A DNA stretch of 64,000 nt from Nicotiana tabacum (GCF_000715075.1 NC_134096.1:69445026-69509025); one strand, 5' to 3'. Positions 33,707-45,724 are shown, numbered from the stretch's first letter. Translations and numbers: made by a program. Notes: generated from the letters alone by a model not told the origin.

Positions 33707-35355
33707 AAGTGGCATAAATTATCCTCCAAATATATGTACATGCTATCTGTCGTGTTGCTTGAGTCAAGTTTTTAGGAGTTAGGAACATAAAAGCTGACAT
33801 AAGGAGGATTAAATGTCACAAATGTTGAGGACGGTGAGCAATAATGTTCACTATGGTTAGAGATACAGTGGCAGAATTCAATGATTCAAACATATTAGAC
33901 ATTAGCACACCGCTGGAAGTTGGGAGTGTCCCTTCAAATTAATAGATGTATACTCCTGTAAATAAATGTTACTCCTCTATTATGACGGTGATTGATAAGA
34001 CACGAAATTTAAAAAAGAAAGTAAAAATTTTAAAATTTATGATCTTAAATTAACAAAATTTGTGCTTCGCTCCGGTTGACATTTCTTTTTTGTGAAATAA
34101 GTTGACGTTGAAGAGATAAAATATTATCGTATAAAAATAATAAACAAATATATAATGTAAGACATACATAACAAAATTACTAAAGATCAAACATATACGA
34201 AAAGGTCCATATATAAATACAACAAAAAACAAATCCAAATAAATAGAACAATGCTTACCTTTATGTAGTTTAATAATATCAGAGTTTCCGACGAATAATC
34301 TTCTCAATTGCGGCAGAGAAGTTAATACTGATTTTATAGAGAAAATTTTTGTGGCATCACTTTTTCGATATTTAATGTTGTTCATAAATAATACTTTAGC
34401 AATCTTGTAAAAACATTATGCCAATAAAGCACTCAAATTGTCTCTCTGTAACTAAAACTGTTGGAAGATAATTTTTTTTATAAATTGTCGGTTTTTTTAA
34501 TGCATGAAAGGACAGTGATTAAAATGTATAAACCATTTATAAGGTTCTCATACAAAAGGTACCTATTTAAACTTATAGATCTATTTTACTTCAACTTTGT
34601 AAAAAATATATATTTTAAGTATCTCCCTAAATAATTTATATATTACTCTAAGGACATTTTACAAGTACATTGCGAGATTGTACCATCCGTGTTAGCTTGC
34701 CTATTAGCGTTCCTTTTCTTCCATGGAGTAAAATGCTTGCGTCATTAAGAAAAAATAATGCGAAATTACAATAAGGATGTATTCTACATTTCCTCCTGTT
34801 AAATAGGTTTTACCCAAAGAAAGAAAAGAGAAGAGAAGGACAAACAATATGAAAAATAATGACTACATAATGCTGGGATGTTAACATGTTTGGTCAATAA
34901 ACTATAATAGCGGAAGGGGAAAAGTGTGAAACATGTATAAATAGGCGTTAAAACGTCTAACTAATAAACTATTATGGGGGAGGGAAACATTAAGTGCAGT
35001 AGAATTTTGACGCTTAAAGTAAAGTATATGGAAAATGAGAGAAAAAAGCAAGGAAAAAATAGTAGGTTATTTTTACCCAAGAGATATGCCAATTCACGTT
35101 TGCTATTATCAAAATTATACACACAAAAAAAAAAAATCTGTTGTTTTTCTTGATTTTTAATTTACTCAAACATAATATATTGTCGGAGAGATTTGAATCC
35201 AATAAGAAAGTTACTACTTTTACAAAAGTCAACGATCTGCCACAAGCAGTATAGACTCAATACCATTTAGCCCAACGAGGTGAGGAACTACTTAGAAAAC
35301 TTCATACTTTGGCTAACAGTAGGACTAAAGAAATCAAATGAAACTCAATATGTTC
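33707..35355. other. AT-rich intergenic DNA, nothing assigned
   Basis: No domain, RNA gene or clear repeat border is recognised. The only longer frame (34385-34050, minus) is hydrophobic, low-complexity and has no family motif. Short A and T runs and a few TATAAATAG-like strings are present. Confidence 0.5.
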
Positions 35356-35363
35356 AAATCATA

Positions 35364-36509
35364 GACAAACAACAACAACAACAACAACCCAGTGAAATCT
35401 CACTAGTGGGGTCTGGGGAGGGTAGTGTGTACGCATACCTTATCCCTATCCCGAGGGAGTAGAGAGGCTGTTTCCGAAAGACCCTCGGCTCAAGAAAACG
35501 AAAAGAGACAATATCAGTATCACCAATAAAAACCATGGGAAAAATAATATCATGTAAATGAAAAAGTAGATGCAAAGCAAACGTGATAGAGAGTATATAG
35601 ACGCGGCACTATTGAAAACAAAAGAGTAGTAAGACACAACATTGCCACTAGCTGACATCGACAAAACCCTACCATACTAGCCTCACAAAGGTACGAAGTT
35701 AGGTAGACTTAACTACCTCCTAACCCACAACCCTAATACTCGACCTCCACACTTTGCTATCAAGAGTCATGTCCTCGGAAATCTGAAGCTTCGTCATGTC
35801 CTGCCTGATCACCTCTCCCCAATACTTCTTAGGTCGTCCTCTACCTCTTCTCGTGCCCTCCAAAGCCAACCGCTCACACCTCCTTACAGGAGCATCTGGG
35901 CTTTTCCTTTGTACGTGTCTGAACCATCTGAGCCTTGCTTCCCGCATCTTGTCATCAATGGGAGTCATGTCCACCTTCTCCCGAATATCTTCATTCCTAA
36001 TCTTATCCATCCTAGTATGTCCGCACATCTACCTCAGCATTCTCATTTCTGCTACTTTCATCTTCTGGATATGTGAGTTCTTAACAGGCCAACACTCAAC
36101 CCCATAAATCATGGCCGGTCTAACCACCGCTTTAACTTATCTTTGAGTATCAGTGACACTCTCTTATCACACAAGACTCCAGATGCTAACCTCCACTTCA
36201 TCCACCCTACCCCAATTCGGTGTGTGACATCCTCGTCGATCTCCCCTTCACTCTGAATAACCGACCCAAGGTACTTGAAATTTTCACTACTTGGTATGGC
36301 ATGTGATTCAAGCCTCACTTCCACGCCCACTTCCCTCGGCTCAGTGCTGAACTTACACTCCAGATATTTCGTCTTCGTCCTGGTCAGCTTGAAACCCTTA
36401 GACTCAAGGGCTTGTCTCCATATCTCCAACCTCTCGTTAACACTGGTTCGCGACTCATCAATCAGAACTATATCATCAGCGAATAACATACACCATGGCA
36501 CCTCCCCTT
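35364..36509 (-). mobile_element. 5'-truncated RTE-type LINE
   Basis: Minus-strand coding starts inside the RT palm: [20 protein letters not shown] holds the FADD active-site motif, followed by [19 protein letters not shown] and [17 protein letters not shown]. After a frameshift near 36110-36140 and a stop at about 36029 the C-terminal part continues ([38 protein letters not shown]). The 3' end shares GTGTACGCATACC and the GGGTTGTTGTTG tail with Solanaceae SINEs; the tail is the AACAACAAC run at 35366-35386 on the plus strand. Possible imperfect target duplication AAATCATAGACA (35354-35365) versus AAATCATCGGCA (36510-36521). Confidence 0.82.
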
Positions 36510-36825
36510 GAAATCATCGGCAATAGTAATTGATATCATAGCACAATATTACTAAGAATAAACATGACACGGCTAAAGTTTCTACCCTGGGCGATTATCT
36601 TCCACTCCTCTTCCTCCAGCCCTTTCCTTTTTGCCCTCTCTCAAAGAGTTATTTTTCATGTGTCTGTTATACTTATATATTTAGCCCAAAACTTAAAACT
36701 GATGAGGCTTTGGTCTTCCTAATCAATGCAACGGTTTGGTTGTTTATTGCATGCTAAAGACTGTACTTGTCCATTCTTAACTACAATTGGAAGGCAAAAG
36801 CCATAGAGATGCAGAAATTAAAGGC
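36510..36825. other. Intergenic DNA, nothing assigned
   Basis: Between the RTE LINE and the candidate MITE. It has a pyrimidine-rich patch (36590-36650) but no recognised coding or structural feature. Confidence 0.45.
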
Positions 36826-36831
36826 ACTTTT

Positions 36832-37352
36832 AGTGGTGACAAAATGGATAAATAAATAGTTATTCATCCATATTATCTAATAAAAAATGAGTTCGATAAT
36901 AAACTTTTCAAAAAGAAGAATTAACTCAAATAGCTGCTCACCCAACCGCTTAAACTAATAGCCAATGGAGGTATAATATATGCATAATTTATGTATTATA
37001 GGTGTATAATTATGTATAATCAATATATAAACTATGTATATGGCTAGAAATTATAAACAATGAATAGGGCCGGCTATTTGTATAAAGATCCCTTTTAAAA
37101 ATAGGTCAAATATGGATAAGATTCATATTATCCACTTAAAAGATGGATAACCAATAGATTTAACTTTTATATTTACAAAGACTCAAATTTGTGAGTTTCT
37201 CAAATTTGAGAGATTAGGTTCTCCCGAAAGTGATCGATCATATTCAAAAATCATGGATACATACCCATACTATTCATCGGTTACCCATTTTCTTATCCCT
37301 ATCAAAAGTGAGTCGGGTCAAATATTTTATTCATTTCTACCTTAGCCGTTTC
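36832..37352. mobile_element. Candidate hAT-type MITE (tentative)
   Basis: The left edge GGTGACAAAATGGATAAATA and the reverse of the right edge GGTAGAAATGAATAAAATAT are similar, and the inner sequence repeats GGATAA/TTATCC words. No transposase and no clean 8-bp target duplication can be assigned. It resembles the GGTGGCAAAATGG class of plant MITEs but is divergent. Confidence 0.3.
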
Positions 37353-37416
37353 GATATATGCCCTTTATTCGCTAGAGTTTCCTTTTCTCTGTAATTCCAT
37401 TCCATTTCTATTCCAG

Positions 37417-37573
37417 ATGTCAAATGAGAGAAGAGGAGCGACCAATAAAAATACCTCAACAACAATTGCTCAACAAAGTCAGGCTTGCCAATGAGCGACA
37501 TTCACTTCCAGAATTTATTGAATATGATATGCAGAATGAACTTTCTAGTAATGAAGCTGATGTAAATTTGTAG
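37417..37573 (+). CDS. Possible orphan last exon of an unrecognised gene
   Basis: A pyrimidine-rich tract and the acceptor TATTCCAG (ends 37416) precede an open 51-codon frame beginning in phase with CQMREEERPIKIPQQQLLNK, continuing VRLANERHSLPEFIEYDMQ and ending at a TAG (37571-37573). An AATAAA signal follows at 37611. The composition is that of normal soluble protein, unlike nearby chance frames. I do not recognise the family. No matching upstream exon is seen, because a candidate MITE and a LINE lie there. It may be the end of a gene broken by insertions, a captured fragment, or chance. Confidence 0.35.
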
Positions 37574-38163
37574 TTGTCAAAAGGCTGATTTGTCCTCCAA
37601 TGCTTTCATGAAATAAAATCTTTAATTTGTCAAAAAAAGGAACTTAATAAGCAGACGATAATTATTGATTTAAGAGGAACACCATGTTGGTTCTTAGAGA
37701 GAATATGGTGTTGTAGCTGCTTAGAGGAAGAAGATTCGAAGACCAAACTACGTATTCTTTCTTCTCACAATTAGCCCTCATTTCTAAAGGGTGGCCTCAT
37801 TTTAAAAGAAGAGCCGGCTCTCATTGTTTACAGTTCGACCTCGTCATGTTTCCATTGACGTTTCAGCTGCATATAATTAATGCCGTGTCTTCCCCGAAAC
37901 ATACATTTTCTAAGACAATTTAAACCACGTAATATGAAAAATCAATGTTAACGGGCGCTCACATTTGATATGAGATTTAAATGATAAAATAAATTATCTC
38001 AAAACTTGAGCAGGGAAATTGATGGAGTAACAGGCAGACGTTCAAGAGTAAAAGTCGTCAGTTCCTCACTGATAGTTCCACCATTAAATGAAGGGAAAAG
38101 GGTTTAAAAAATATCAATTTATTATACGAAATATTTTAATATTAGCATGCGTTATACTTTGGA
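37574..38163. other. Intergenic DNA, nothing assigned
   Basis: AT-rich, with an AATAAA at 37611 and no recognised feature. It ends at the GTAAT target duplication of the copia element (38164-38168). Confidence 0.5.
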
Positions 38164-38366
38164 GTAATCGTTGGTGATATGATTTCACATTCATCAGAAG
38201 GTGAGAATGATTTGCAAAGAAAATTCAAAGAGAAGGAAGGTGGATTTGTGAAGGAGTTCGATACAAACGAGGTTAATCGAAGCTCTTGTCTAAAGAGCTT
38301 ATGATATTTTGGTTCAAGCCTAATACAATTGGGTCAAGCAGGCATTGGGCTCAAATTGCTTCTTTG

Positions 38367-39647
38367 TGATATTCCGCCAATAATGCATATATTTATTTAT
38401 TGTTGACTTATATTTTACTACTTTTAATCGCCTTTTGAGTGTTTATTATATTACTTTATACTTAATATTATATTTTAATTTAGTAGGAATAAAGCCGTGT
38501 GAAATTGAAAAACTTTGAAGCAAAACTGAATAAAACGCGGAACAAAAGAAATAAAATAAGGTGACAAAGGGAGGGACACCCTTTGGTGTTTGTTCTCCAA
38601 ATGTAAGATAAAAGGGAAGGGCAATTCAATAAGAAGGAATTGAGCGTGCAAAAATTTATTGGATTTAGTGCGAGGCGCTACCCTGGATGTTCGAAGTGGG
38701 GACTAGTCCTATTTCGCCTGTGACTTAGTTATTTCGGCCCTACACACTCTCAACTCGTATAAAAGAGATCTTAAACCTATTTTGGAGGGGTAGAAGATTT
38801 TTGAGAGGAACTTTTGACGAAGGGAAAGCATAAAGCCGCCGTGGAGGCTGGGTTTCATCTTTTCTTCCACCAAAGTTAGTAATTTTTATGTTTCTTTATA
38901 TGATTTGTTGTTTGGCTACCATATCAATGTGGAGCTAAACTTCACGTTCTAGGGTTATAGTTCTTTCATGATTATTGTTATTCGAATATTGATTTTGCTT
39001 TCTTGATTTATCATATTAGTTTATTTATTTAATCTTGCGCCTAATTATTTGATTGTTTAATCACCAATTGAATACTATCTACGAATCTAGTGTTGAACTC
39101 GGAATCAGAAATTCTAGATTGCACATAGGATTGAGGAGAGCAAGTTCTTGACTCTGGGCATCGGAGAACGGATTTGCGGTTAGGATAAACATATATCCAA
39201 TTGCCTTGCTTGGTTGATGTACAGGAATTATAAATGTGTTCTTGTTAGTTCTAATTCCATAGACATATATGCGTTATGTTAGCTTGAATAGGCGAGTAAG
39301 AACTTGACAGATTCTCATGAGCAATATTAATCATGTCAACCAATAAGCTAGATAAATTAGTTAGTCAATTTAATTGAAGAATATAATAGGAATGTTAGAT
39401 AGCCCATAACCCTAGATTGTTTCATCACATTAATAACATAAAAATCTACTCTTCCTTTGTTCAGAGTTCATTATTTGTTTTCCTTTTATTTTAATTAGAT
39501 TAGAGTCATATACTTCTATGTTTAATTCTTATTTAGATAATTAGGATAGTCTAATTTAGTTAATAGTTAATCACAAGTCCTCGTGGGTTCGACATTCGAC
39601 TTTTACTTGACGACCGTGTATACTTGCGTGTGCGTTTGGCAACAACA
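38367..39647 (+). mobile_element. 5' LTR of the Athila-derived element
   Basis: Begins TGATATTCCGCC and ends TTTGGCAACAACA just before the PBS. Matches 42789-44090. The 3' copy has about 20 extra bases around 43115-43135 (GGGCCAGCGCGAGGCGCTGCC region). Confidence 0.82.
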
Positions 39648-39653
39648 AGTTTT

Positions 39654-39671
39654 TGGCGTCATTGCTAGGGA
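39654..39671 (+). other. Primer binding site of the Athila-derived element
   Basis: TGGCGTCATTGCTAGGGA lies six bases after the 5' LTR and is a diverged form of the Athila PBS TGGCGCCGTTGCCGGGGA. Confidence 0.7.
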
Positions 39672-42600
39672 CTTCGAATTAGCTTATTTTCTAGATTAGA
39701 CTTTTACTTTTATCTTTACAAGTTTTTTTCCTTTTTATAAATATTTTTATTTTTATAACAATTTGATAATCTTTGTCTTAGTGTGTTTCTAGTTCTCTCA
39801 ACATAACATATGGGGATGAAATATCCAGAGATAAGGTTATTGATGAAGACGCTTGGTTGACGGAAGACTTTTATGGCCCGTCTTTTTTGGCTTGTCATGA
39901 CCTGAACTCTGGGAGGTCTGAATTTGAATATGGGACTAAGGGTTGGTATTGAGACGGATATTCTCGATTAAGGGAATATGCAGAATGATGTTGTCTTCTA
40001 ACATCGTTGGTGAGTAATTGGTTTAAGGAGAGAGATGAGCTTGCCATAAAATTGATAATTTTGGCTTGGTTGTGCATAATTTGGATGCATATTTGAGTGC
40101 AAAGGTTGATGCGTGTAACACCCAACAATTTAATGATGAGTTGTGTGAAGCTGAAAAAAATCTTCTAGACCAAATTGAGGAGTTAAACAAGAATACCAAT
40201 CATTAGACCATATTTTTTTTTATGATGTCAATGTTGAGAAGAGTGCTCTAGAGTCACATAAAGGAGTAGATAACATTAATTTAGGAGACTTGAGTGTATG
40301 TATATACGGGGATGTAAATAGTAGTATAATTCATGAGTTAGGCGCATTAGACCTCACTCCAATCATTTTTTCACATTGTGTTTAGATAGTGAGATAGTAA
40401 TCAAGCCATCTGAGCTATGGGGGAGTCAAAGAGTGAGGATGAGAGTGCCTATATTTTTGAATTTGATGTGCCGAAAAATAAAAATTACATTCCTCATCTA
40501 AGGACCGAGAAGTACATGGTAAAAAATTTATTACTTGGCCTGGTTATCTTTGTAGCCCCACCACTTGAGCATAGCCGCAGACTCGATGCCATGTTAGAGG
40601 TACAATTCATAAGTTCGAGGTGGAGGAAAAAGTAGTTCACGTCGTGCCGCGACGTTAAATTAGACGCTTGTTGGGAGGCAACCCAGCTTTACTGCTTTAT
40701 TTTATTATTTTTGTAGTATTGTTTCGTTTTGTAGGATTATGTACATAGGAAGAAAAGTCACTGGAAGCGTGCAAAAGCGAGCCAGATGGTTGGAACTAGT
40801 GTGAGATACCCGCACAAAGGATCATCCTTGGGAGAAGTCTGAATACCCTGTGAGCTGTTATTGCTTCGGCCTTTGGCCTTTCAGGGAGTTTTTTGTCCAC
40901 CCTTGTTATTTTTACTTTATTTGTGCATTTGGGACATTGCACTCTTTTAAGTGTGCGGTGGAAGATTATCTATGCTTTGTATAGATAATAGTATATTGTT
41001 AGTTTCTTATCTTTTTATTGTTAGCTAGATTTTTATTTTTAATTGCATAGTTAACAGAATTAATGGTGTAGTATAGTAGTAGTAGTTTTAGTAGCTTAAT
41101 TTAAAATTTTAAAAAAATCAAAAAAAAATTGAAAATATTGGACTTTTCCCGACAATGGATCTCCTAGACAGTTTTCTTAAGTGATTAAAGTCTAAACAAA
41201 AAAATTGCAAAATAGGAAAAATAAAAAAAATGTTTCTTTTAGTTTTTCATAGGTAGCAATAATCCCCCGTGGTTTTTCTTTGTGCCTCGGTTCTTTTTCA
41301 TGGAATGTAGTTTGAACCGGGTAGTTTTTTCTTTTAGAGTAGATTAGAAATTTAGGAAATAAAAAGGAAGAAGATTGATGAATCTAGGTGCCCTTGACTT
41401 GTTTGATAGTAGCATATTTAAGCTTTAGCATGTGTAGTATCTTCCCTATGATTTGAAATTATTGATGATGCCTTGCTTAGTTGGATAGCATGTTTTATGA
41501 CGCCTATGTCTCGTTTTCTTGACTTATGTTCACTTTGCGCTTAATGCTTAATATCTCGTGGCTCCGTGAATACTTGCATTATTTGAGAGTCGGAATGAGA
41601 CCGTCCTTAGTGAGTCATGTATCATGTGTGGTGAGGTTTTTGTGTAGTCCATGTTTTTGTGATTAAGTCTAGAACTTGCCCGGTATGTGAGTTGAAGCAA
41701 AATTTTAGGTGATGCTCGGTTTGAAAAATGATTTTAGGCATTCTTTGATCTTTTTGATCCTATTGCTTATCACAAATAAAATTTATTCTTAGTTAACTCT
41801 TTTGAGCCTATAGACTTTTAGTTGGTACCCACATTACAAGCATATACCCTTTTTGTTCTTAATTGACATTGTTTTAATTTTTTTTTACCTCTTAAAGTAT
41901 GTTAATTATAAAATGAGCACTAAAAGAAGTAAGAAAAGACTAAGTATGGGGTGGCTTTTGAGTGGAACCAATGAAAGAAAGAAGGGTATACTTATTTTGT
42001 AAAATAATACACCACTAGCAGAAATTTTAAAAAAATGTGAAAAGAGAGAAGGAAAAATATAGGTGAATAAATTGTTGTCTTATTCTTGCTAGTGGGGTAT
42101 AAATTAAAGTAGTGCTTAAAGAAAAAAGAAATATTTTTTGGAGGTGAACTTGTTTGTGAAGTTGAAGTTGGATTGAGAAAATATGCGTTTAAAGTTGATT
42201 ATGTGATGTGTTAAAGTGCTCAGGAGGGTGAACCACTATTCCTAAATATATTCTACCCATCCCTTAGCCGACATTATAACCATGAAAAGTCCTAATTGAT
42301 TTTAGATCGAGCGAGCTTACATTAGTAGAGGTTTACATTAAGGGCAAGCCTATGGTACCAATTACATGCATGCGATTTCTTTGTGAGCATGAGCAATTTT
42401 CTTTGATATATGTGAGTTCTTAAAATATATTTGAGCATTTGATTCGAATGTGTGGATTCAACTTAATCTCTTGATCTTGTTGTGAGAGCACATAATTTCA
42501 TGAGGGATAGGTAACATTATTAGACTTCTCTACAATGCTGGGTGTTCAAGCCATGAGTGCATTATGACATTTGGTTGATTTTTGAGGCTAGGATTGTTAT

Positions 42601-42775
42601 GAGCATGTTGTCTTTGTTTGAATATTTTTTAAGAATGACATAAGTAAAGGGAAGTGTGTGTTGAATATATATGCTAAGCTTAATTGTTGCTATCCATTGG
42701 TGTAGTGTGCTTCGAATATGTTAAGTGCTCAAAGATAGAGTAAATTGTTAGTTGACTCGAGGACGAGCAAGATTT
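39672..42775 (+). other. Non-coding internal region of the Athila-derived element
   Basis: About 3 kb of AT-rich DNA. A 72-codon frame at 40417-40635 (MGESKSEDESAYIFEFDVPK...) ends at the hairpin motif and may be the tail of a former ORF, but I recognise no domain. The stretch 41080-42770 holds poly-A/T runs and no coding signal. Confidence 0.6.
40640..40684 (+). other. Conserved Athila hairpin motif in the non-autonomous element
   Basis: Reads CGTCGTGCCGCGACG, then TTAAAT, then CTTGTTGGGAGGCAACCC. The stem CGTCG/CGACG matches that at 13778-13820, with loop TGCCG instead of TACCG. It links the pol-less element to the Athila lineage. Confidence 0.72.
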
Positions 42776-42788
42776 TAAGTGTGGGGTG
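42776..42788 (+). other. Polypurine tract of the Athila-derived element
   Basis: AAGTGTGGGGTGG directly precedes the 3' LTR start TGATATTCGGCC. An upstream GAGGACGAGCAAGATTTT is the counterpart of the Athila sequence before its PPT. Confidence 0.8.
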
Positions 42789-44090
42789 GTGATATTCGGC
42801 CAATAATGCATATATTTACCTATTGTTGCCTCATATTCTACTACTTTTAATCGTCTTTTGAGTGTTTATTATATTACTTTATGCTTAATATTATATTTTA
42901 ATTGAGTAGGAATAAAGCAGTATGAAGATGAAGAGATTTGAAACAAAACTGAATAAACCGAAACAAAAAGAAAGAAAAATAAAAGAATAAAATAAGGTGA
43001 CAAAGGGGGACACCGTTTGGTGTTTGTCCCCCGAATGTAAGACAAAAGGGAAGGGCAATTCAATTGAAAGCTAAGAAGGAATTGAGCGTGCAAAAACTTA
43101 CTGGATTTAGTGTCAGGGCCAGCGCGAGGCGCTGCCCTGGACGCTCGAAACAGGGACTAGTCCTTCTCTACATATTCCCAACTCATATAAAAGGGGTCCT
43201 GAACCTATTTTGGAGGGGAAAAAGGTTTTTGAGAGGAACTTTTGACGAAGGAAAAGTACAGAGCCGCTGAGGAGGCCGAGTTTCATCTTTTCTTCCACCA
43301 AACTTTGTAATTTTTATGTTTCTTTGTATGATTTGTTATTTGGCTACCATGTCTATGTGGAGCTAAACTTTACATTCTAGGGTTATGGTTCTTTCATGAT
43401 TATTGTTATTCGAATATTGATTTTGCTTTCTTGATTTATCATATTAGTTTATTTATTTAATCTTGCGCCTAATTATTTGATAGTTTGATCACCAATTGAA
43501 TACTATCTACGAATCTAGTATTGAACTCAGAAGTGAAAATTCTAGATTGCACATAGGATTGAGTAGAGCAAGTTCTTGACCCTGGGCATCGGGGAACGGA
43601 TTTGCGGTTAGGATAAACATATATCCAATTGCCTTGCTTGGTTGATGTACAGAAATTATAAATGTGTTCTTGTTAGTTCCAATTCCATAGACATATATGC
43701 GTTAGGTTAGCTTGAATAGGCGAGTAAGAACTCGACAGATTCTCATGAGCAATATTAATCATGTCAACCAATAAGCTAGATAAATTAGTTAGTCAATTTA
43801 ATTGAAGAATACAATAGGAATGTTAGATAGCCCATAATCCTAGATTGTTTTCACACATTGATAACATAAAAATCTACTCTTCCTTTGTTCAGAGTTTATT
43901 ATTTTTTTTTTATTATTTATTTTGATTAGATTAGAGTCATATACTTCTATGTTTAATTCTTATTTAAATAATTAGGATAGTCTAATTTAATTAATAGTTA
44001 ATTACAAGTCCTCGTGGGTTCGACATTTGACTTTTAGTCACTTTATTACTTGACGACCGCGTATACTTGCGTGTCTGTTTGGCCGCAACA
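42789..44090 (+). mobile_element. 3' LTR of the Athila-derived element
   Basis: Begins TGATATTCGGCC after the PPT and ends TTTGGCCGCAACA at 44090, where copia LTR sequence resumes. Confidence 0.82.
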
Positions 44091-44384
44091 GACTGCTCAT
44101 TTCGTCTTGGGCCCAATACACTAAAAAGTCTGCTTAGGTTTTCTAGATAGAATTAGAAGAATCTAGTGAGAAAGTAAAATGTATTTATTTTCCTTTGTTT
44201 CTGTACATATCTTATAGGTAGTTATAGCTTGACAAATAAACATAGTACATGTGGATAGTTAGTTATGCAAAATATTCTTTTATTATTTATATATATACAC
44301 ATGACTTGTAAAGAAAGAATTCGTTGAATACACTGAAAAGTTTCAGCTACACAAAATTCTCTCCTACATCAATGAATTCTATTA

Positions 44385-44396
44385 TGGTATTATAGC
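44385..44396 (+). other. Primer binding site of the copia element (initiator tRNA-Met type)
   Basis: TGGTATTATAGC directly follows the 5' LTR end and matches the usual TGGTATCAGAGC at 10 of 12 bases. Confidence 0.75.
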
Positions 44397-44491
44397 TTTA
44401 AGGCTCGATCCTTTCCATCCTTCTTCTCTTGTTTCTTATCCTCCTTTATCTTCCTTTCTCAGTCTTTCTTTCTTTTTGAAGACCAGTTGCA

Positions 44492-45439
44492 ATGTTGGAT
44501 CCTTCTGATTCATCTTCAGCTACTCATATCACCAAAACAACAGAATCTGAAGCTCAGTCAGGGACTGTTATTCCTGATTCCTCTCACCCTTTTTATCTTC
44601 ATCCCTCATATTCTTTAGGCATGCTCCTTGTCAACACTGTTTTTGATGGAAAAGGGTATGTTGGTTGGAGGAGAGGTATCCTCATAACCTTATCTACTAA
44701 GAACAAGGTGAAATTTATAGATGTGACCTTTTTTCAACCCACGATCTCTTGTGATTCTTTCAAACCTTGGGCTAGAACAAATGATATGGTGATATCTTGG
44801 CTATTGAACACTCTGACTAAGGAGATAGTAGATAGCAGAGAGTACCCTCTACTCTAAAACAACCAGGGAGATCTGGTTAGAACTCGAGGAAAGAGTTGGC
44901 AAAGCAATGAACCTCAGCTTTACCACCTGCAGAAGGAAATCAGTCAATCAGTGCAGGGAAATTTGGACATTGCAGGATACTACACCAAGCTCAAAAGGCT
45001 TTGGGATGAGCTTGACAGCCTAGACACTTGTCAACATTGTACCTATGATTGTAATTGTGGAGGAAAGATCAAAACATACAAATCTCAACAGGATAGAAGG
45101 CTAATTCAATTTATGATGGGACTGAATGAAGCCTACTCTGGCCCAAGAAGCAGCTTGGTTATGCTCTCACCCTTACCCTCAATCAACAATGCTTACTCCT
45201 TTCTTATCAGGGATGAGAAGCAAAGAAAGGTGCAAATTTCTCAGCCTACTGGAGCGATGGCTTTCTTAGCTAGTAAGCAGCAAATAAGTTTAATGCAGAA
45301 AGGGAAAACTCTGAGGGAAAGAAGTCTGTTCAGTTTTGTGCTTATTGTAAGAAGCAAAATCATACCATTGAGAATTGCTACAGGCTTATTGGATTCTCAT
45401 GTGACTTCAAGTTTACCAAGTCGAAAAGATATGCTCTAA
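44492..45439 (+). pseudogene. Copia-type gag with intact CCHC knuckle
   Basis: An ATG at 44492 gives MLDPSDSSSATHITKTTESE, then HPFYLHPSYSLGMLLVNTVF and GKGYVGWRRGILITLSTKNK, the N-terminal gag domain of many plant copia elements. A stop near 44857 and a register change near 44890 interrupt it. Then come GNLDIAGYYTKLKRLWDELD and DRRLIQFMMGLNEAYSG. In a further shifted frame at 45337-45390 the knuckle CAYCKKQNHTIENC is complete (C-X2-C-X4-H-X4-C). It forms the particle and binds RNA in living relatives. Confidence 0.82.
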
Positions 45440-45580
45440 CTCCTAAGAGTAATTAGTATTGCCTGCAAAAGATGGTGGAAATCAGTCACTTCCTTCAGGG
45501 GAAAAAAACCAATGACACATGATCAGTATCATAGCCTGTACCAGTTGCTTTCAAATGTCAAAGTTGGGAACCAAGGCAAT

Positions 45581-45724
45581 CAGATTAATGAGGAAGCAGT
45601 TTCAGCAAATTGTGTTGGTATATTTCCTTCTCCCTAGCCTTCTACTCCTTCTCAGATTAATGAGGAAGCAGTTTCAGCAAATTGTGTTGGTATATTTCCT
45701 TCTCCCTGGCCTTCTACTCCTTCT
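45581..45724 (+). repeat. 72-bp in-frame tandem duplication upstream of the copia protease
   Basis: Two head-to-tail 72-bp copies (45581-45652 and 45653-45724). They differ at one seen base, CCCTAGCC in the first and CCCTGGCC in the second. In the protease frame this is a 24-codon repeat (INEEAVSANCVGIFPSPWPS...), with Trp changed to a stop in the first copy. Confidence 0.9.

Larger units (their letters stand above)
38367..44090 (+). mobile_element. Non-autonomous Athila-derived LTR element (LARD-like)
   Basis: The LTRs at 38367-39647 (1281 bp) and 42789-44090 (1302 bp) look about 93-94% identical by eye and both start TGATATTC and end CAACA or similar. The internal 3.1 kb has a PBS (39654-39671), an Athila-type hairpin motif (40640-40684) and a PPT (42776-42788), but no gag, protease, RT or integrase domains. 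It must have been mobilised by enzymes of an autonomous Athila relative. It has no clear target duplication. Confidence 0.82.
38169..44384 (+). mobile_element. 5' LTR of the copia element, split by the Athila-derived insert
   Basis: The pieces 38169-38366 and 44091-44384 together match 48446-48944. The first base is C where the 3' copy has T (CGTTGGTGATATG against TGTTAGTGATATG). The insertion falls between CTTCTTTG and GACTGCTCATTTCG. Confidence 0.85.

Noticed and set aside
34050..34385. 111-codon hydrophobic frame
   Set aside because: Low complexity (Phe/Ile/Tyr-rich), in AT-rich DNA, no family motif.
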